Below, piece by piece: positions 49,995 through 58,887 of a DNA stretch of 64,000 bases (its first letter is position 1; each line of letters begins with the position of its first letter). A program made the position numbers and the translations under genes. Source of the DNA: Deltaproteobacteria bacterium. GTDB lineage: Bacteria > UBA10199 > JACPAL01 > JAHFST01. The stretch spans positions 1-64,000 of the forward strand of contig JAHFST010000012.1 in NCBI GenBank assembly GCA_023265625.1, given 5' to 3'. The notes under the pieces were generated by a model. That model ran no database searches and was not told the DNA's origin. It saw only the letters and a list, made by a program, of their open reading frames with translations.

Positions 49995-52654
49995 AAAAAT
50001 TTGTCTACTTCTTTGGGGCGGGCAAGAGCGAAGGTACCGGTGCCATGAAGGAAATCTTGGGCGGCAAAGGCGCGGGGCTGGCCGAGATGACGAATCTGGG
50101 GATACCCGTCCCACCAGGTTTCACCATCACCACGGAGGCCTGTACCTCCTACTACCAAAACGGGGAAAAATACCCGGAAGGTCTCGAGCAGGAGATCCCC
50201 CCGAATCTTAGAAAAATCGAAGAAGTCATGGGGGCGCAATTCGGGAAGAAGGAAAATCCCCTGCTTGTTTCGGTGCGTTCCGGGGCTCGCATCAGCATGC
50301 CGGGGATGATGGACACCGTGCTGAACCTCGGATTGAATGATGTCACCGTGGAGGGATTGGCCACTCGCACCAACAACCCGCGATTTGCCTATGACAGTTA
50401 CCGCCGTTTTATCCAAATGTATTCCAATGTGGTGTTAGGCCTGGAGCACCATCACTTTGAAAAAATTTTGGAGGAAAAAAAACAGCGACGCGGCACCACT
50501 TTAGATACGGAACTGAGCGCCGATGATCTCAAAGAAATCGTTACCTCTTTTAAGAACACCGTCCGGAGGGATACGGGCAAAGATTTTCCCCAAGACCCTT
50601 GGCAACAACTTTGGGGCGCCCTAGGGGCCGTGTTTCTCTCCTGGAATAACCGCCGCGCACGCGACTACCGCACCATTAATGGGATCCCGCATCATTGGGG
50701 CACGGCCGTCAATGTCCAAGCCATGGTATTTGGCAATATGGGCGATGATTGCGCCACCGGTGTGGCCTTCACGCGTAATCCGTCCACCGGGGAACACTGC
50801 TTCTTCGGGGAATATCTCATCAACGCCCAAGGCGAGGATGTCGTCGCAGGCATTCGCACCCCTCAGTCCATCAATGGCACGGCCAATTCGTTGGAAAAGA
50901 AGATGCCCGAGGCCTACCAAACGCTGGTGGCCATTTATCAAAAATTAGAAGGACATTACCGCGACATGCAAGACATTGAGTTTACCATCCAGAACAACAA
51001 GGTTTGGATGTTGCAAACCCGTTCTGGCAAAAGAACCGCACAGGCCGCCGTAAAGATTGCCGTCGACATGGTGGCGGAAAGGCTTATTGATAAAGCCCAG
51101 GCCGTGTTGCGAGTGGATCCGGCCCAACTGGACCAATTACTCCATCCCACCCTCGACCCCAAGGCCCAACGCAAGGTGCTTTGCAAGGGTCTCCCCGCGT
51201 CTCCAGGAGCCGCGGTCGGCCAAGTCGTCTTTTCCGCGGAAGAGGCCGAAAGTTGGGTCGAGCGCGGGGCCAAGGTAATTTTAGTCCGACAAGAAACATC
51301 CCCAGAAGATATCCATGGGATGCATGTGGCCCAGGGGATCTTGACCACCCGGGGGGGCATGACCTCCCATGCGGCCGTGGTCGCTCGCGGGATGGGAAAA
51401 TGCTGCGTCTCCGGCTGCGCCGATGTGCAAATTGATTACCAGCACGGACAATTTCAAGTGCGTGATCAGGTGGTCAAACGAGGTGATTGGATCACGCTTG
51501 ATGGGAGCACGGGCGAGGCCATGCTCGGAAAGATTGCCACCATTCAACCCAAACTCTCCGGAGATTTCGGTTCCATCATGAGTTGGGCCGATGAGTACCG
51601 GCGTTTACGCATTCGTACCAACGCCGATACACCGACTGATTCGAGAATCGCCCGTGATTTTGGCGCTGAAGGAATCGGCTTGTGTCGTACCGAACATATG
51701 TTTTTTGAACCCACCCGCGTGGAAGCCGTCCGTGAAATGATCTTGGCGGAAAATGAATCTGAGCGAAACCGCGCCCTGTCTAAGATTCTTCCCATGCAAA
51801 AAGGCGATTTCAAAGAAATCTTTCGAGAGATGAAGGGACTCCCCGTCACCATCCGGCTCTTGGATCCCCCACTTCATGAATTTCTCCCTCAAGGAGAGTC
51901 TGAATTGGACGAACTCTCAAAAAAATTGCAGGTCCCAGTCATCCGATTGAAGGCCAAGGTCGAGGCCTTAAAAGAATTTAATCCCATGTTGGGCCATCGC
52001 GGTTGTCGTCTCGGCATCACCTTCCCGGAAATTTACCGGATGCAGGTCAAGGCCATCATGGAGGCCGCCTGCGAGCTCGCGCGCGATGAGGGTTTTAAAA
52101 TCATCCCGGAGATCATGATTCCCTTGGTGGGTCATGTGAATGAACTGACGGCCATGAGACGGGAAACGGAGCAGGTTTGCCAAGAAGTCATCAAAGACAT
52201 GAAGGTCAGCCTGGAGTACTGCATTGGCACCATGATCGAACTCCCCAGGGCCGCGATCACCGCCGATGCCATTGCGACCCAGGCCGATTTCTTTTCCTTC
52301 GGCACCAATGATTTGACGCAAACAACCTTTGGTTTCTCGCGCGACGACGCCGGAAAGTTTCTGCCTCACTACATTGAAAAAGGCATCTTGGCCCATGACC
52401 CGTTTGTCACCCTCGACCAGGAGGGGGTGGGGGCCTTCATTCAGATGGCGGTCGACAAAGGCAAGAGCGTCAAATCGTCTCTCAAGGTGGGTATCTGCGG
52501 AGAACATGGCGGGGATCCCGCGTCGGTCGAGTTCTGCCATCGCATCGGCCTCGATTACGTCAGCTGTTCACCCTATCGTGTCCCCATCGCCCGTCTGGCA
52601 GCCGCTCAGGCGGTGATTCGGGAAAAGGTCACAGAAGGGTTAAAGGGGGAGTGA
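49991..52654 (+). CDS. ppdK: Pyruvate, phosphate dikinase
   Basis: This 887-residue protein interconverts pyruvate, ATP and phosphate with phosphoenolpyruvate. The N-terminal ATP-grasp domain starts KKFVYFFGAGKSEGTGAMKE and GGKGAGLAEMTNLG. The phosphorylated His lies in TRGGMTSHAAVVARGMG. The C-terminal TIM barrel contains GLCRTEHMFF, GTNDLTQTTFGFSRDD and the catalytic Cys in SVEFCHRIGLDYVSCSP. Length is as usual. It is translationally coupled to glyS by ATGA, and the propeller protein gene starts on its stop codon. Confidence 0.97.
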   Translation: MKKFVYFFGAGKSEGTGAMKEILGGKGAGLAEMTNLGIPVPPGFTITTEACTSYYQNGEKYPEGLEQEIPPNLRKIEEVMGAQFGKKENPLLVSVRSGARISMPGMMDTVLNLGLNDVTVEGLATRTNNPRFAYDSYRRFIQMYSNVVLGLEHHHFEKILEEKKQRRGTTLDTELSADDLKEIVTSFKNTVRRDTGKDFPQDPWQQLWGALGAVFLSWNNRRARDYRTINGIPHHWGTAVNVQAMVFGNMGDDCATGVAFTRNPSTGEHCFFGEYLINAQGEDVVAGIRTPQSINGTANSLEKKMPEAYQTLVAIYQKLEGHYRDMQDIEFTIQNNKVWMLQTRSGKRTAQAAVKIAVDMVAERLIDKAQAVLRVDPAQLDQLLHPTLDPKAQRKVLCKGLPASPGAAVGQVVFSAEEAESWVERGAKVILVRQETSPEDIHGMHVAQGILTTRGGMTSHAAVVARGMGKCCVSGCADVQIDYQHGQFQVRDQVVKRGDWITLDGSTGEAMLGKIATIQPKLSGDFGSIMSWADEYRRLRIRTNADTPTDSRIARDFGAEGIGLCRTEHMFFEPTRVEAVREMILAENESERNRALSKILPMQKGDFKEIFREMKGLPVTIRLLDPPLHEFLPQGESELDELSKKLQVPVIRLKAKVEALKEFNPMLGHRGCRLGITFPEIYRMQVKAIMEAACELARDEGFKIIPEIMIPLVGHVNELTAMRRETEQVCQEVIKDMKVSLEYCIGTMIELPRAAITADAIATQADFFSFGTNDLTQTTFGFSRDDAGKFLPHYIEKGILAHDPFVTLDQEGVGAFIQMAVDKGKSVKSSLKVGICGEHGGDPASVEFCHRIGLDYVSCSPYRVPIARLAAAQAVIREKVTEGLKGE

Positions 52655-53799
52655 TGAACCGTTTTCTGGCCTCTTTACTTCTTGCTTCTTGCTTCTTAAC
52701 AACCACCGGAGCGAACTGCACCAGCACCATATTCCCCGCGCTCGGGACCAACCTGTCAGCCCCCATTGCCATCAGTGTCGATGCCGCGAACGCCCGGGCT
52801 TATGTCGTCAATTCCAACAACCGGGTAGAATTTAACGGGGCATCTTTGTCCATTCTCGACATATCAAGCCCAGCCGCCCCCACGCTGCTCTCCAATACTA
52901 GCAACCCCATCACCATTGATAATTTTTCCGGACAAATCTATGTCGATACCACGAATCGTTTTGCCTACATCGCTAATCGCCTTTCGACCGATCCCCTCGA
53001 TACGAGTGACGTTTTATTAAAGGTCAACTTAGACGAATCCTCCAGTAGCTTGGCTACCATCACGAGCAACACCGCGGGGAACAACCCCTTTGGAGTGGCT
53101 TGTTGTGATGCCTCCGACCGGGTTTATGCGGTTTCATCCGGCGGAACAGTCGAGGTCTATAATAAGCTAACATTGGCCTATACCCAAGTCAGTCTCGCAG
53201 TGACGCTAGACGAAGGGGCCATCTCCGGGGCCTCTGCCACCGAAGCGGCCTTCAACAGCACCGGCACCTTGGCCTTCATCTCCAATCGTGCGGGACAGGT
53301 CTACATCCTCAACACCTCGGAGATTGGAGATGCCTCCAAAAATCCCATCGATTATGTGATTAAAAATGTCCAGGATGCCCGCGGCTTGGCCTTGGATGCA
53401 ACCAACTTATACGTGGTCGATGGCACCGCTGGAACCGCCTTACTCCGAGTCATCCCAACCGCTACCCTCACCCCGATCACCCCGGATACCACCGCCATCT
53501 CGCAACCGGACGCCACCACCCTGCAAACCACCACCGTCCCCCTAGGCAACGATCCCAATGAGATCATCCTGTTTGGTGGCAAGGCCTACGTCTCCAACCG
53601 GGGTGACGACACCATCTCGGTCATCGACCTCAGCAACTTGAGCGCCACCCCAACCACCATTGCCGTCGGCGACGAACCCTACGGTCTCGCCGCCTTCACC
53701 AGTGGGGCGGATAGTTTTCTTTATGTGACCAACTTGGCCTCGAATACTATTTCCGTCATCAATCTTGCCAGCAACACGGTGGTGGCGACGTTTCCGTAG
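52654..53799 (+). CDS. Exported YVTN-type beta-propeller protein
   Basis: This 381-residue protein has a signal peptide (MNRFLASLLLASCFLTTTGA) with a Cys at the cleavage site (GANC), though Asn just before it is unusual for a lipobox. The rest is a seven-blade-like propeller with repeated strands such as NARAYVVNSNN, NRFAYIANRL, DRVYAVSSGG, GKAYVSNRGDDTISVIDLSN and FLYVTNLASNTISVINLASN. Such proteins are surface or periplasmic and of unknown binding. ATG 52654 shares one base with the ppdK stop, with GGGGGAG upstream. The TAG stop is part of a REP element. Confidence 0.82.
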   Translation: MNRFLASLLLASCFLTTTGANCTSTIFPALGTNLSAPIAISVDAANARAYVVNSNNRVEFNGASLSILDISSPAAPTLLSNTSNPITIDNFSGQIYVDTTNRFAYIANRLSTDPLDTSDVLLKVNLDESSSSLATITSNTAGNNPFGVACCDASDRVYAVSSGGTVEVYNKLTLAYTQVSLAVTLDEGAISGASATEAAFNSTGTLAFISNRAGQVYILNTSEIGDASKNPIDYVIKNVQDARGLALDATNLYVVDGTAGTALLRVIPTATLTPITPDTTAISQPDATTLQTTTVPLGNDPNEIILFGGKAYVSNRGDDTISVIDLSNLSATPTTIAVGDEPYGLAAFTSGADSFLYVTNLASNTISVINLASNTVVATFP

Positions 53800-53847
53800 G
53801 GGCGATCCTTGTGATCTCCCTGGGGCGAATACCAGATTCGCCCCTAC
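53796..53847. repeat. REP palindrome pair (copy 8)
   Basis: GTAGGGGCGATCCTTGTGAT, CTCCC, then GGGGCGAATACCAGATTCGC and CCCTAC. It is essentially copy 5 in the opposite orientation. TAG at 53797-53799 is the stop codon of the propeller gene. Confidence 0.85.
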
Positions 53848-53857
53848 ATTCGCCATC

Positions 53858-53903
53858 ACCATATATGGTCACTTATCCACACCTTACCACCAGTTGTGGA
53901 TAA
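53858..53903. promoter_or_regulatory. Two perfect inverted DnaA boxes beside a 12-bp palindrome
   Basis: TTATCCACA (53873-53881) and its reverse complement TGTGGATAA (53895-53903) are 13 bases apart, just after the perfect palindrome ACCATATATGGT (53858-53869). It could be a DnaA-binding control site upstream of smc. There are too few boxes and no dnaA, dnaN or rpmH near to call it an origin. Confidence 0.5.
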
Positions 53904-53988
53904 CCTTCCCCCCTGTTCCCATTAGTGGGACGACCCCTGGCTTTTGACTTTACTCCGTCTTTTAGCCATGATAGATCTTCAGAACTTC

Positions 53989-56900
53989 GGAATGAAAATT
54001 AAACGCCTAGAATTGATGGGTTTTAAGTCGTTTGTTGACCCCACCGTCGTCAATTTTGATGCCTCCATTATTGGGATTGTTGGGCCAAACGGTTGTGGGA
54101 AATCCAACGTCGTCGATGCCATTCGTTGGGTGATGGGGGAGCAAAGTGCGAAAAGTCTTCGGGGGCATGCCATGGAGGATGTCATCTTCAATGGCTCAGA
54201 CTCCCGCCCTCCGTTAGGGATGGCCGAGGTAGCCCTGACTTTTTCGACCGAAGATGGGATCGTCCCCCCCGAGTATGCTGGTTTTAGCGAGATCACCATC
54301 ACCCGCCGCCTGTATCGTTCCGGTGAAAGCGAGTACTTGATCAACAAAACGGCCTGTCGCTTGCGGGACATTGTCGAATTATTTTTAGGCACGGGGGTCG
54401 GGCATCGCGCCTACTCGGTCATTGAACAGGGCCGCATCGATTTCGCGATCAACGCCAAACCCGAAGACCGCCGCCTGCTCATCGAGGAGGCCGCGGGCAT
54501 CTCGAAATTTAAATCCAGAAAAGAAGCCGCCCTCCGTAAGATGGACGGCACCAAAAATAACCTCTCACGCTTAAAGGACATCTTGGGCGAGGTCACGCGG
54601 CAGATCAACTCCCTCGATCGACAGGTCAAAAAGGCGGAAAAATACAAATTGATCAAGATGGAATTGCGCGAAAAGGAACTCCAGCTCATTTCCGTTCGTT
54701 TTCTGGAGGAATCCCGCGAACAAGGCGAGATTAATACCTTGTTGGCCGATTGGTTGGAGCGCGACACCAACGCCAGCATCTCCATGATAAAGTTTGAAAC
54801 CCAGCTGGAAGAACAGCGTCTCCTCTTGATGGAAAAAGAACGCGAACTCAACGGCCTGCAAGAACAATTTTTTGAGTCTTCCACGCAGCAAAAACTGCTC
54901 TCCACTCAGGAACAATTTCAGAAGAAGGAAAAGACGGCCCTCGAGGAACAAAAGCTGCGCTCCCTCACCGGCATGGAACAATGCAAGGAACAACTTCTCC
55001 GTCTCCAACAAGAAATCCAGGAACAAATCGCCCGACACGAATCCGAGCACGGCAAATCGGGGGATTTGAACGAAACCTTGCAAACCGTTGAAGCGCGCTG
55101 GCAAGAAGTGGAATCACAACGCCTAAAATTGAGCCTGACAATCCAAGATATAAAATCAGAGCTGCAACGCAACGATTCGGAGGCCAGCCGCATCGAGGGA
55201 GAAAGACGGCTCTACGAAGAGCGTAATACTTCGCTACGCGGTCAGTCGGCTAAAATCGTAGCAGAATTACAAGAAGTGGCTCGTTTGCAACAAGAGGTCA
55301 CCGAACGGTTCCATGTCTTTAAAAACGACCAGCAGGCCTTAGCCGCCAGGCAAACCTCCATCAAGAGTGAGGGCGAGACCTTGCATCAAGAGATTGCCAA
55401 TTTGAAGCAACACAAAGAACTCCTAGAAGAGGAATTTTCCTTCCGGCAGGAAGATTTGGTCCAAAAAAGATCCAGGCTTAAATCGCTGCTCGACCTGGAA
55501 AAAAACTTTGAGGGTTATGACGAGGGGGTGCGTTCCATCCTGAAGGCCAAAAAAGAGGGGACCCATGCGGCCGGTATTTTTGGCGTGGTCGCGGACTTTC
55601 TCGAAACCCCTCCGCAGTATGAAACCGCCCTCTCGGCGGCGTTGGGCGAACAACTCCAGCACATTATCGTCAAAAGTCACGAAGCCGGCGTCGAGGCCAT
55701 TGGTTACCTAAAAACCGAGAGTCTCGGACGCGGCACTTTTATTTCCGTGGATACGTCCGAGATTGTCCCCTCTAAATTTCCTTATCAGGGACATGGGGTC
55801 ATCGGGCCATTGCTCGATTTTGTCCATATCAAGGAAGAATGTCGTTCGATCGGGCGCTACCTCTTGGGAGATATCATCTTGGTCGAATCACTCTCCAAGG
55901 CCCTCGCCCTTTGGCGAGACAACGGGCCGAAAAAAACCTTGGTCACGCTGGAAGGAGAGGTGGTTGACCCTCATGGAGTCGTCACGGGCGGGACCAACAC
56001 CATCAGCGGAAAAATTCTTTTGGAAAAGAAACGCGAGATTAAGGAGTTGCGGGGCATTGTTTCTGAAATGGAAGAAGATCTCAGTCTCCGCGAAGATGCC
56101 ATCAGTCAGGCGGAGGGTTCCCTCTCCGAGCTCACCTTTGACCTGGAAGGCTTGGAGAAGAAGGAGCATGAGCTCGAGATCAAGTCGGCCAACCTCGAGA
56201 AGGAAATTGCCCTGCTCTCGGGCGAGTTGCAACGCTTTGATCGGGAACGTGAGCGTTTATTGACAGAACAGGGCCAAGCTGGTCAAGAAGAGGAGCGCAT
56301 TGCCACTGTCATCCGAGATTCCGAACAGCGTCGTTTAACCATCACAAACGACCGTCAAGAGAAGGGCGCCACCCTGGAACAAATGGCTCAAGAAGAACGC
56401 CGATTGCAATTAGAAGTGAAGCAACTGGCCGAGGCCCTCACCGGGGCCAAGGTCCAATCGGCGGCCATGCAAGAACGCCAAGCCATGGTGGATCAAGAAC
56501 GCGAGCGCCTGCAAAAAACCGAACAAGAATTGATGGCTCGCATCGAGGGGGAGGCCTCCACCATTACCGAGATCCACCAAAAGTTGGCACAATTGGACAC
56601 TTCTTTAAGCCAGAGCGCCGAGGAAGAAGTGGCTTGTAAGGCGCGAGTGGAGGAACTAGCGAATGCGCAAGAAGACGTGCGAAAGATTTATGAGGGGTTG
56701 GCCGCGGAAGTCAGGGGGCTGGAAGATTCCATCAAACATATCCGCAAGGAGAGTGAGCTCTGCAATAGCCATATCAACGACCTGCGCTTGACCCTGACCC
56801 AACTCGATTCTAATGTGCACCATGCGGAACAAAACATTTTTGAAAAATATTCCGTGTCTCTCAAAGAGACCGCCATCCAATATCAGGGGATCGAAATTGA

Positions 56901-57576
56901 CCGGGAGGCCGAAGAGTTGGTGGTCAATGAGCTGAAAGAAAAAATCGAACGGCTCGGTGATGTCAACCTGGGGGCCATTCCCGAATATGAAGAATTAAAA
57001 ACCCGGCAAACCTTCCTGGAGCAACAAATCGAAGACCTGGAAATCTCGCTGGATGCCTTGCAAAAAGCGATTCATCGCATCAATCAAACCACCCTCAAGC
57101 GCTTTGAGGAAACATTTGCCTTGGTGAGCCAACGTTTTGAAACCTTACTGCCTCGTTTGTTCCGAGGCGGCCGTGCTGAGCTGCGTCTCACCGAGCCGAG
57201 TGAAGAACATCCCAATCCCGGTGTCGAACTCCTGGTCCAGCCTCCCGGCAAAAAACTCTCCCACATCAGCCTCCTCTCCGGCGGTGAGAAGGCCCTGGCT
57301 GCGGTTGGGTTTATCTTCTCCATCTTCCTGGTGAAACCCTCGCCTTTCTGTATCCTGGATGAGGTCGACGCACCGCTAGACGATGTCAATGTCGAGCGCT
57401 TCCAACAACTCATTGCCGAAACCGTCAGCCGTTCCCAGTTCATCCTCATCACCCACAACCGCCGTACCATGGAACACTGCCAGCTCCTCTACGGTGTCAC
57501 CATGCAGGAACCCGGCATCTCCCGGACTGTGTCGGTCCGTCTGCAAGACGACTCCGACGTGGCGCTGGCGTCCTAG
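53989..57576 (+). CDS. smc: Chromosome segregation protein SMC
   Basis: This protein of about 1195 residues is the condensin ATPase. Walker A is GIVGPNGCGKSNVVDAIRWV near residue 35. Two long coiled coils (about residues 170-500 and 660-1010) flank a hinge domain around 515-650 (DEGVRSILKAKKEG ... DPHGVVTGG). The C-terminal head has the ABC signature LLSGGEKALAAVGFIFSIF and Walker B FCILDEVDAPLDD. ATG 53989 (MKIKRLELMGFKSF) gives the canonical start; ATG 53968 and TTG 53944 are in frame but would add atypical residues. The stop TAG overlaps the -35 of the next gene's promoter-like element. Confidence 0.96.
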   Translation, partial: GMKIKRLELMGFKSFVDPTVVNFDASIIGIVGPNGCGKSNVVDAIRWVMGEQSAKSLRGHAMEDVIFNGSDSRPPLGMAEVALTFSTEDGIVPPEYAGFSEITITRRLYRSGESEYLINKTACRLRDIVELFLGTGVGHRAYSVIEQGRIDFAINAKPEDRRLLIEEAAGISKFKSRKEAALRKMDGTKNNLSRLKDILGEVTRQINSLDRQVKKAEKYKLIKMELREKELQLISVRFLEESREQGEINTLLADWLERDTNASISMIKFETQLEEQRLLLMEKERELNGLQEQFFESSTQQKLLSTQEQFQKKEKTALEEQKLRSLTGMEQCKEQLLRLQQEIQEQIARHESEHGKSGDLNETLQTVEARWQEVESQRLKLSLTIQDIKSELQRNDSEASRIEGERRLYEERNTSLRGQSAKIVAELQEVARLQQEVTERFHVFKNDQQALAARQTSIKSEGETLHQEIANLKQHKELLEEEFSFRQEDLVQKRSRLKSLLDLEKNFEGYDEGVRSILKAKKEGTHAAGIFGVVADFLETPPQYETALSAALGEQLQHIIVKSHEAGVEAIGYLKTESLGRGTFISVDTSEIVPSKFPYQGHGVIGPLLDFVHIKEECRSIGRYLLGDIILVESLSKALALWRDNGPKKTLVTLEGEVVDPHGVVTGGTNTISGKILLEKKREIKELRGIVSEMEEDLSLREDAISQAEGSLSELTFDLEGLEKKEHELEIKSANLEKEIALLSGELQRFDRERERLLTEQGQAGQEEERIATVIRDSEQRRLTITNDRQEKGATLEQMAQEERRLQLEVKQLAEALTGAKVQSAAMQERQAMVDQERERLQKTEQELMARIEGEASTITEIHQKLAQLDTSLSQSAEEEVACKARVEELANAQEDVRKIYEGLAAEVRGLEDSIKHIRKESELCNSHINDLRLTLTQLDSNVHHAEQNIFEKYSVSLKETAIQYQGIEIDREAEELVVNELKEKIERLGDVNLGAIPEYEELKTRQTFLEQQIEDLEISLDALQKAIHRINQTTLKRFEETFALVSQRFETLLPRLFRGGRAELRLTEPSEEHPNPGVELLVQPPGKKLSHISLLSGGEKALAAVGFIFSIFLVKPSPFCILDEVDAPLDDVNVERFQQLIAETVSRSQFILITHNRRTMEHCQLLYGVTMQEPGISRTVSVRLQDDSDVALAS

Positions 57577-57603
57577 CAACTTTTCCCAAACTATCGACGA
57601 AGA
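57576..57603 (+). promoter_or_regulatory. Shared promoter-like element, copy 9 (GCAAC-N17-CGAAGA)
   Basis: GCAAC (57576-57580, followed by four T) is 17 bases from CGAAGA (57598-57603); a CGACGA also occurs at N14. ATG 57610 is six bases on, with no Shine-Dalgarno. Confidence 0.5.
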
Positions 57604-57609
57604 CCTCCT

Positions 57610-58839
57610 ATGTTTTTTTCATCGGCAACCAGGCAACGCATTCTTGAGCCCTTCCTCTCTTTTGAGAATCTATTTGGAATGCTGCCAGCGACAAGAATCG
57701 TTGATCAATTAGCCGAATCATTGCAGTTAGAAAAACGTTGGCAAGCACTGATCGGCAACATATCTCCTTGGCATCAGCGGCCTACCTTCGATCCCGTACC
57801 CCGGGTCCATCTACTCACCTTGCACCCATCGTATCCCCAACTGATGGACGCATTGAAGCGCCCTTCTCCCACGAATGTTGACGAAGCAGCAACCGCCCTC
57901 GACCAGATCGCCGAACTTTTGGAAGAAATTTGTCCGCCACTCGCCGTCTTCCCGGCCTTCTATGGCGGCATCATCACCCACAGGGTCCGGCAGGCGGTGG
58001 CCGGTGAGCTGAGGATCGGCGGTTCCCCTGTAACATTCGAGGGGGGCGATTTCATGAAACGACTGCCCGGTCGATTTGCCAAACTGTACCTCGACGCCCT
58101 GCGTGCCTTCTTGGAAACACCGGAACAGCTAAAGACTGAACGGCCGATCTGGTTTCGAACCTTTGCCTACGGTTTGCAAGGTTCGCGGCTTGCCTTTCTT
58201 CATGGCACGCTGGCGATTACGGCGCACATCGTTCGCGACCTGCCGGAGGGGATTAGCTTGACCATCTTAGCCTTGGCGCATGATGCCAGACCGGAGCTTC
58301 CCACTCATGAACTCGCGCAATGGATCTTGGATATCAGAAACCAGGGAAACATGGCGTGGTTGCGCGTCTTGAAGGGGGATCATGATCGAATTGATCGGCT
58401 CTTGACTCACTATACTCCAGAGGTCCTGGAACAATTTACCAATCGGGGCGACCCTCTGACCCGATCCATTCTCACACTCGACCGTCTACTCGGAACCGAT
58501 TTAAACAATAATGGTCCGATCGTACAATGGGGACTGGGGATCGTCGCTCAAGCCCGGACTGAGGCATGGGACAATACGATTCGATTGCTCCGCGCCTATG
58601 CCGAGCCGGTGGCAACACGAAGAGAACGACAAATCTCCCAGGTCCGAGCCGATCTCAACCGAGACTCCGAGGCACTGGGTCAAGCCATCCTGGCAGAACG
58701 CATCGTCATCCCAATTTCCATCGAAGCCATCAAGGCAAGAACACCCTGGCTGGGTTCCCTCTTGAGCGTCTATGCTGGTGATCCCCTTCTGTCCCTGAGC
58801 GGGTTTGGGAGGGAGTTGACGTTTTGCGTAGCAACTTAA
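57610..58839 (+). CDS. DUF5995-like protein of the GCAAC/CGA regulon
   Basis: This 409-residue protein has a segment near residues 135-220 (GGDFMKRLPGRFAKLYLDAL, then RLAFLHGTLAITAHIVRDLP and EGISL) that resembles DUF5995, a family with F..p.fm..L...FA..Yl.AL and later G..AHI..DL. That match is from memory and moderate. The remaining C-terminal half is helical. No signal peptide is seen. The ATG lies 34 bases after smc and only six bases after the CGA box, with no ribosome-binding site, so a leaderless transcript is likely. It is not functionally related to smc in any obvious way. Confidence 0.6.
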   Translation: MFFSSATRQRILEPFLSFENLFGMLPATRIVDQLAESLQLEKRWQALIGNISPWHQRPTFDPVPRVHLLTLHPSYPQLMDALKRPSPTNVDEAATALDQIAELLEEICPPLAVFPAFYGGIITHRVRQAVAGELRIGGSPVTFEGGDFMKRLPGRFAKLYLDALRAFLETPEQLKTERPIWFRTFAYGLQGSRLAFLHGTLAITAHIVRDLPEGISLTILALAHDARPELPTHELAQWILDIRNQGNMAWLRVLKGDHDRIDRLLTHYTPEVLEQFTNRGDPLTRSILTLDRLLGTDLNNNGPIVQWGLGIVAQARTEAWDNTIRLLRAYAEPVATRRERQISQVRADLNRDSEALGQAILAERIVIPISIEAIKARTPWLGSLLSVYAGDPLLSLSGFGRELTFCVAT

Positions 58840-58887
58840 TGATAGATCTGCTGGATGATGATTATCTTCTGTGATAGTGAAAATTAA

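Noticed and set aside
53858-53903. Replication origin
   Set aside because: There are only two DnaA boxes, and no dnaA, dnaN, gyrB or rpmH nearby.
58831-58855. GCAACTT at the end of the 57610 gene, upstream of aceE
   Set aside because: It has the -35-like half, but no CGA box at 16-18 bases, so it was not counted in the regulon.
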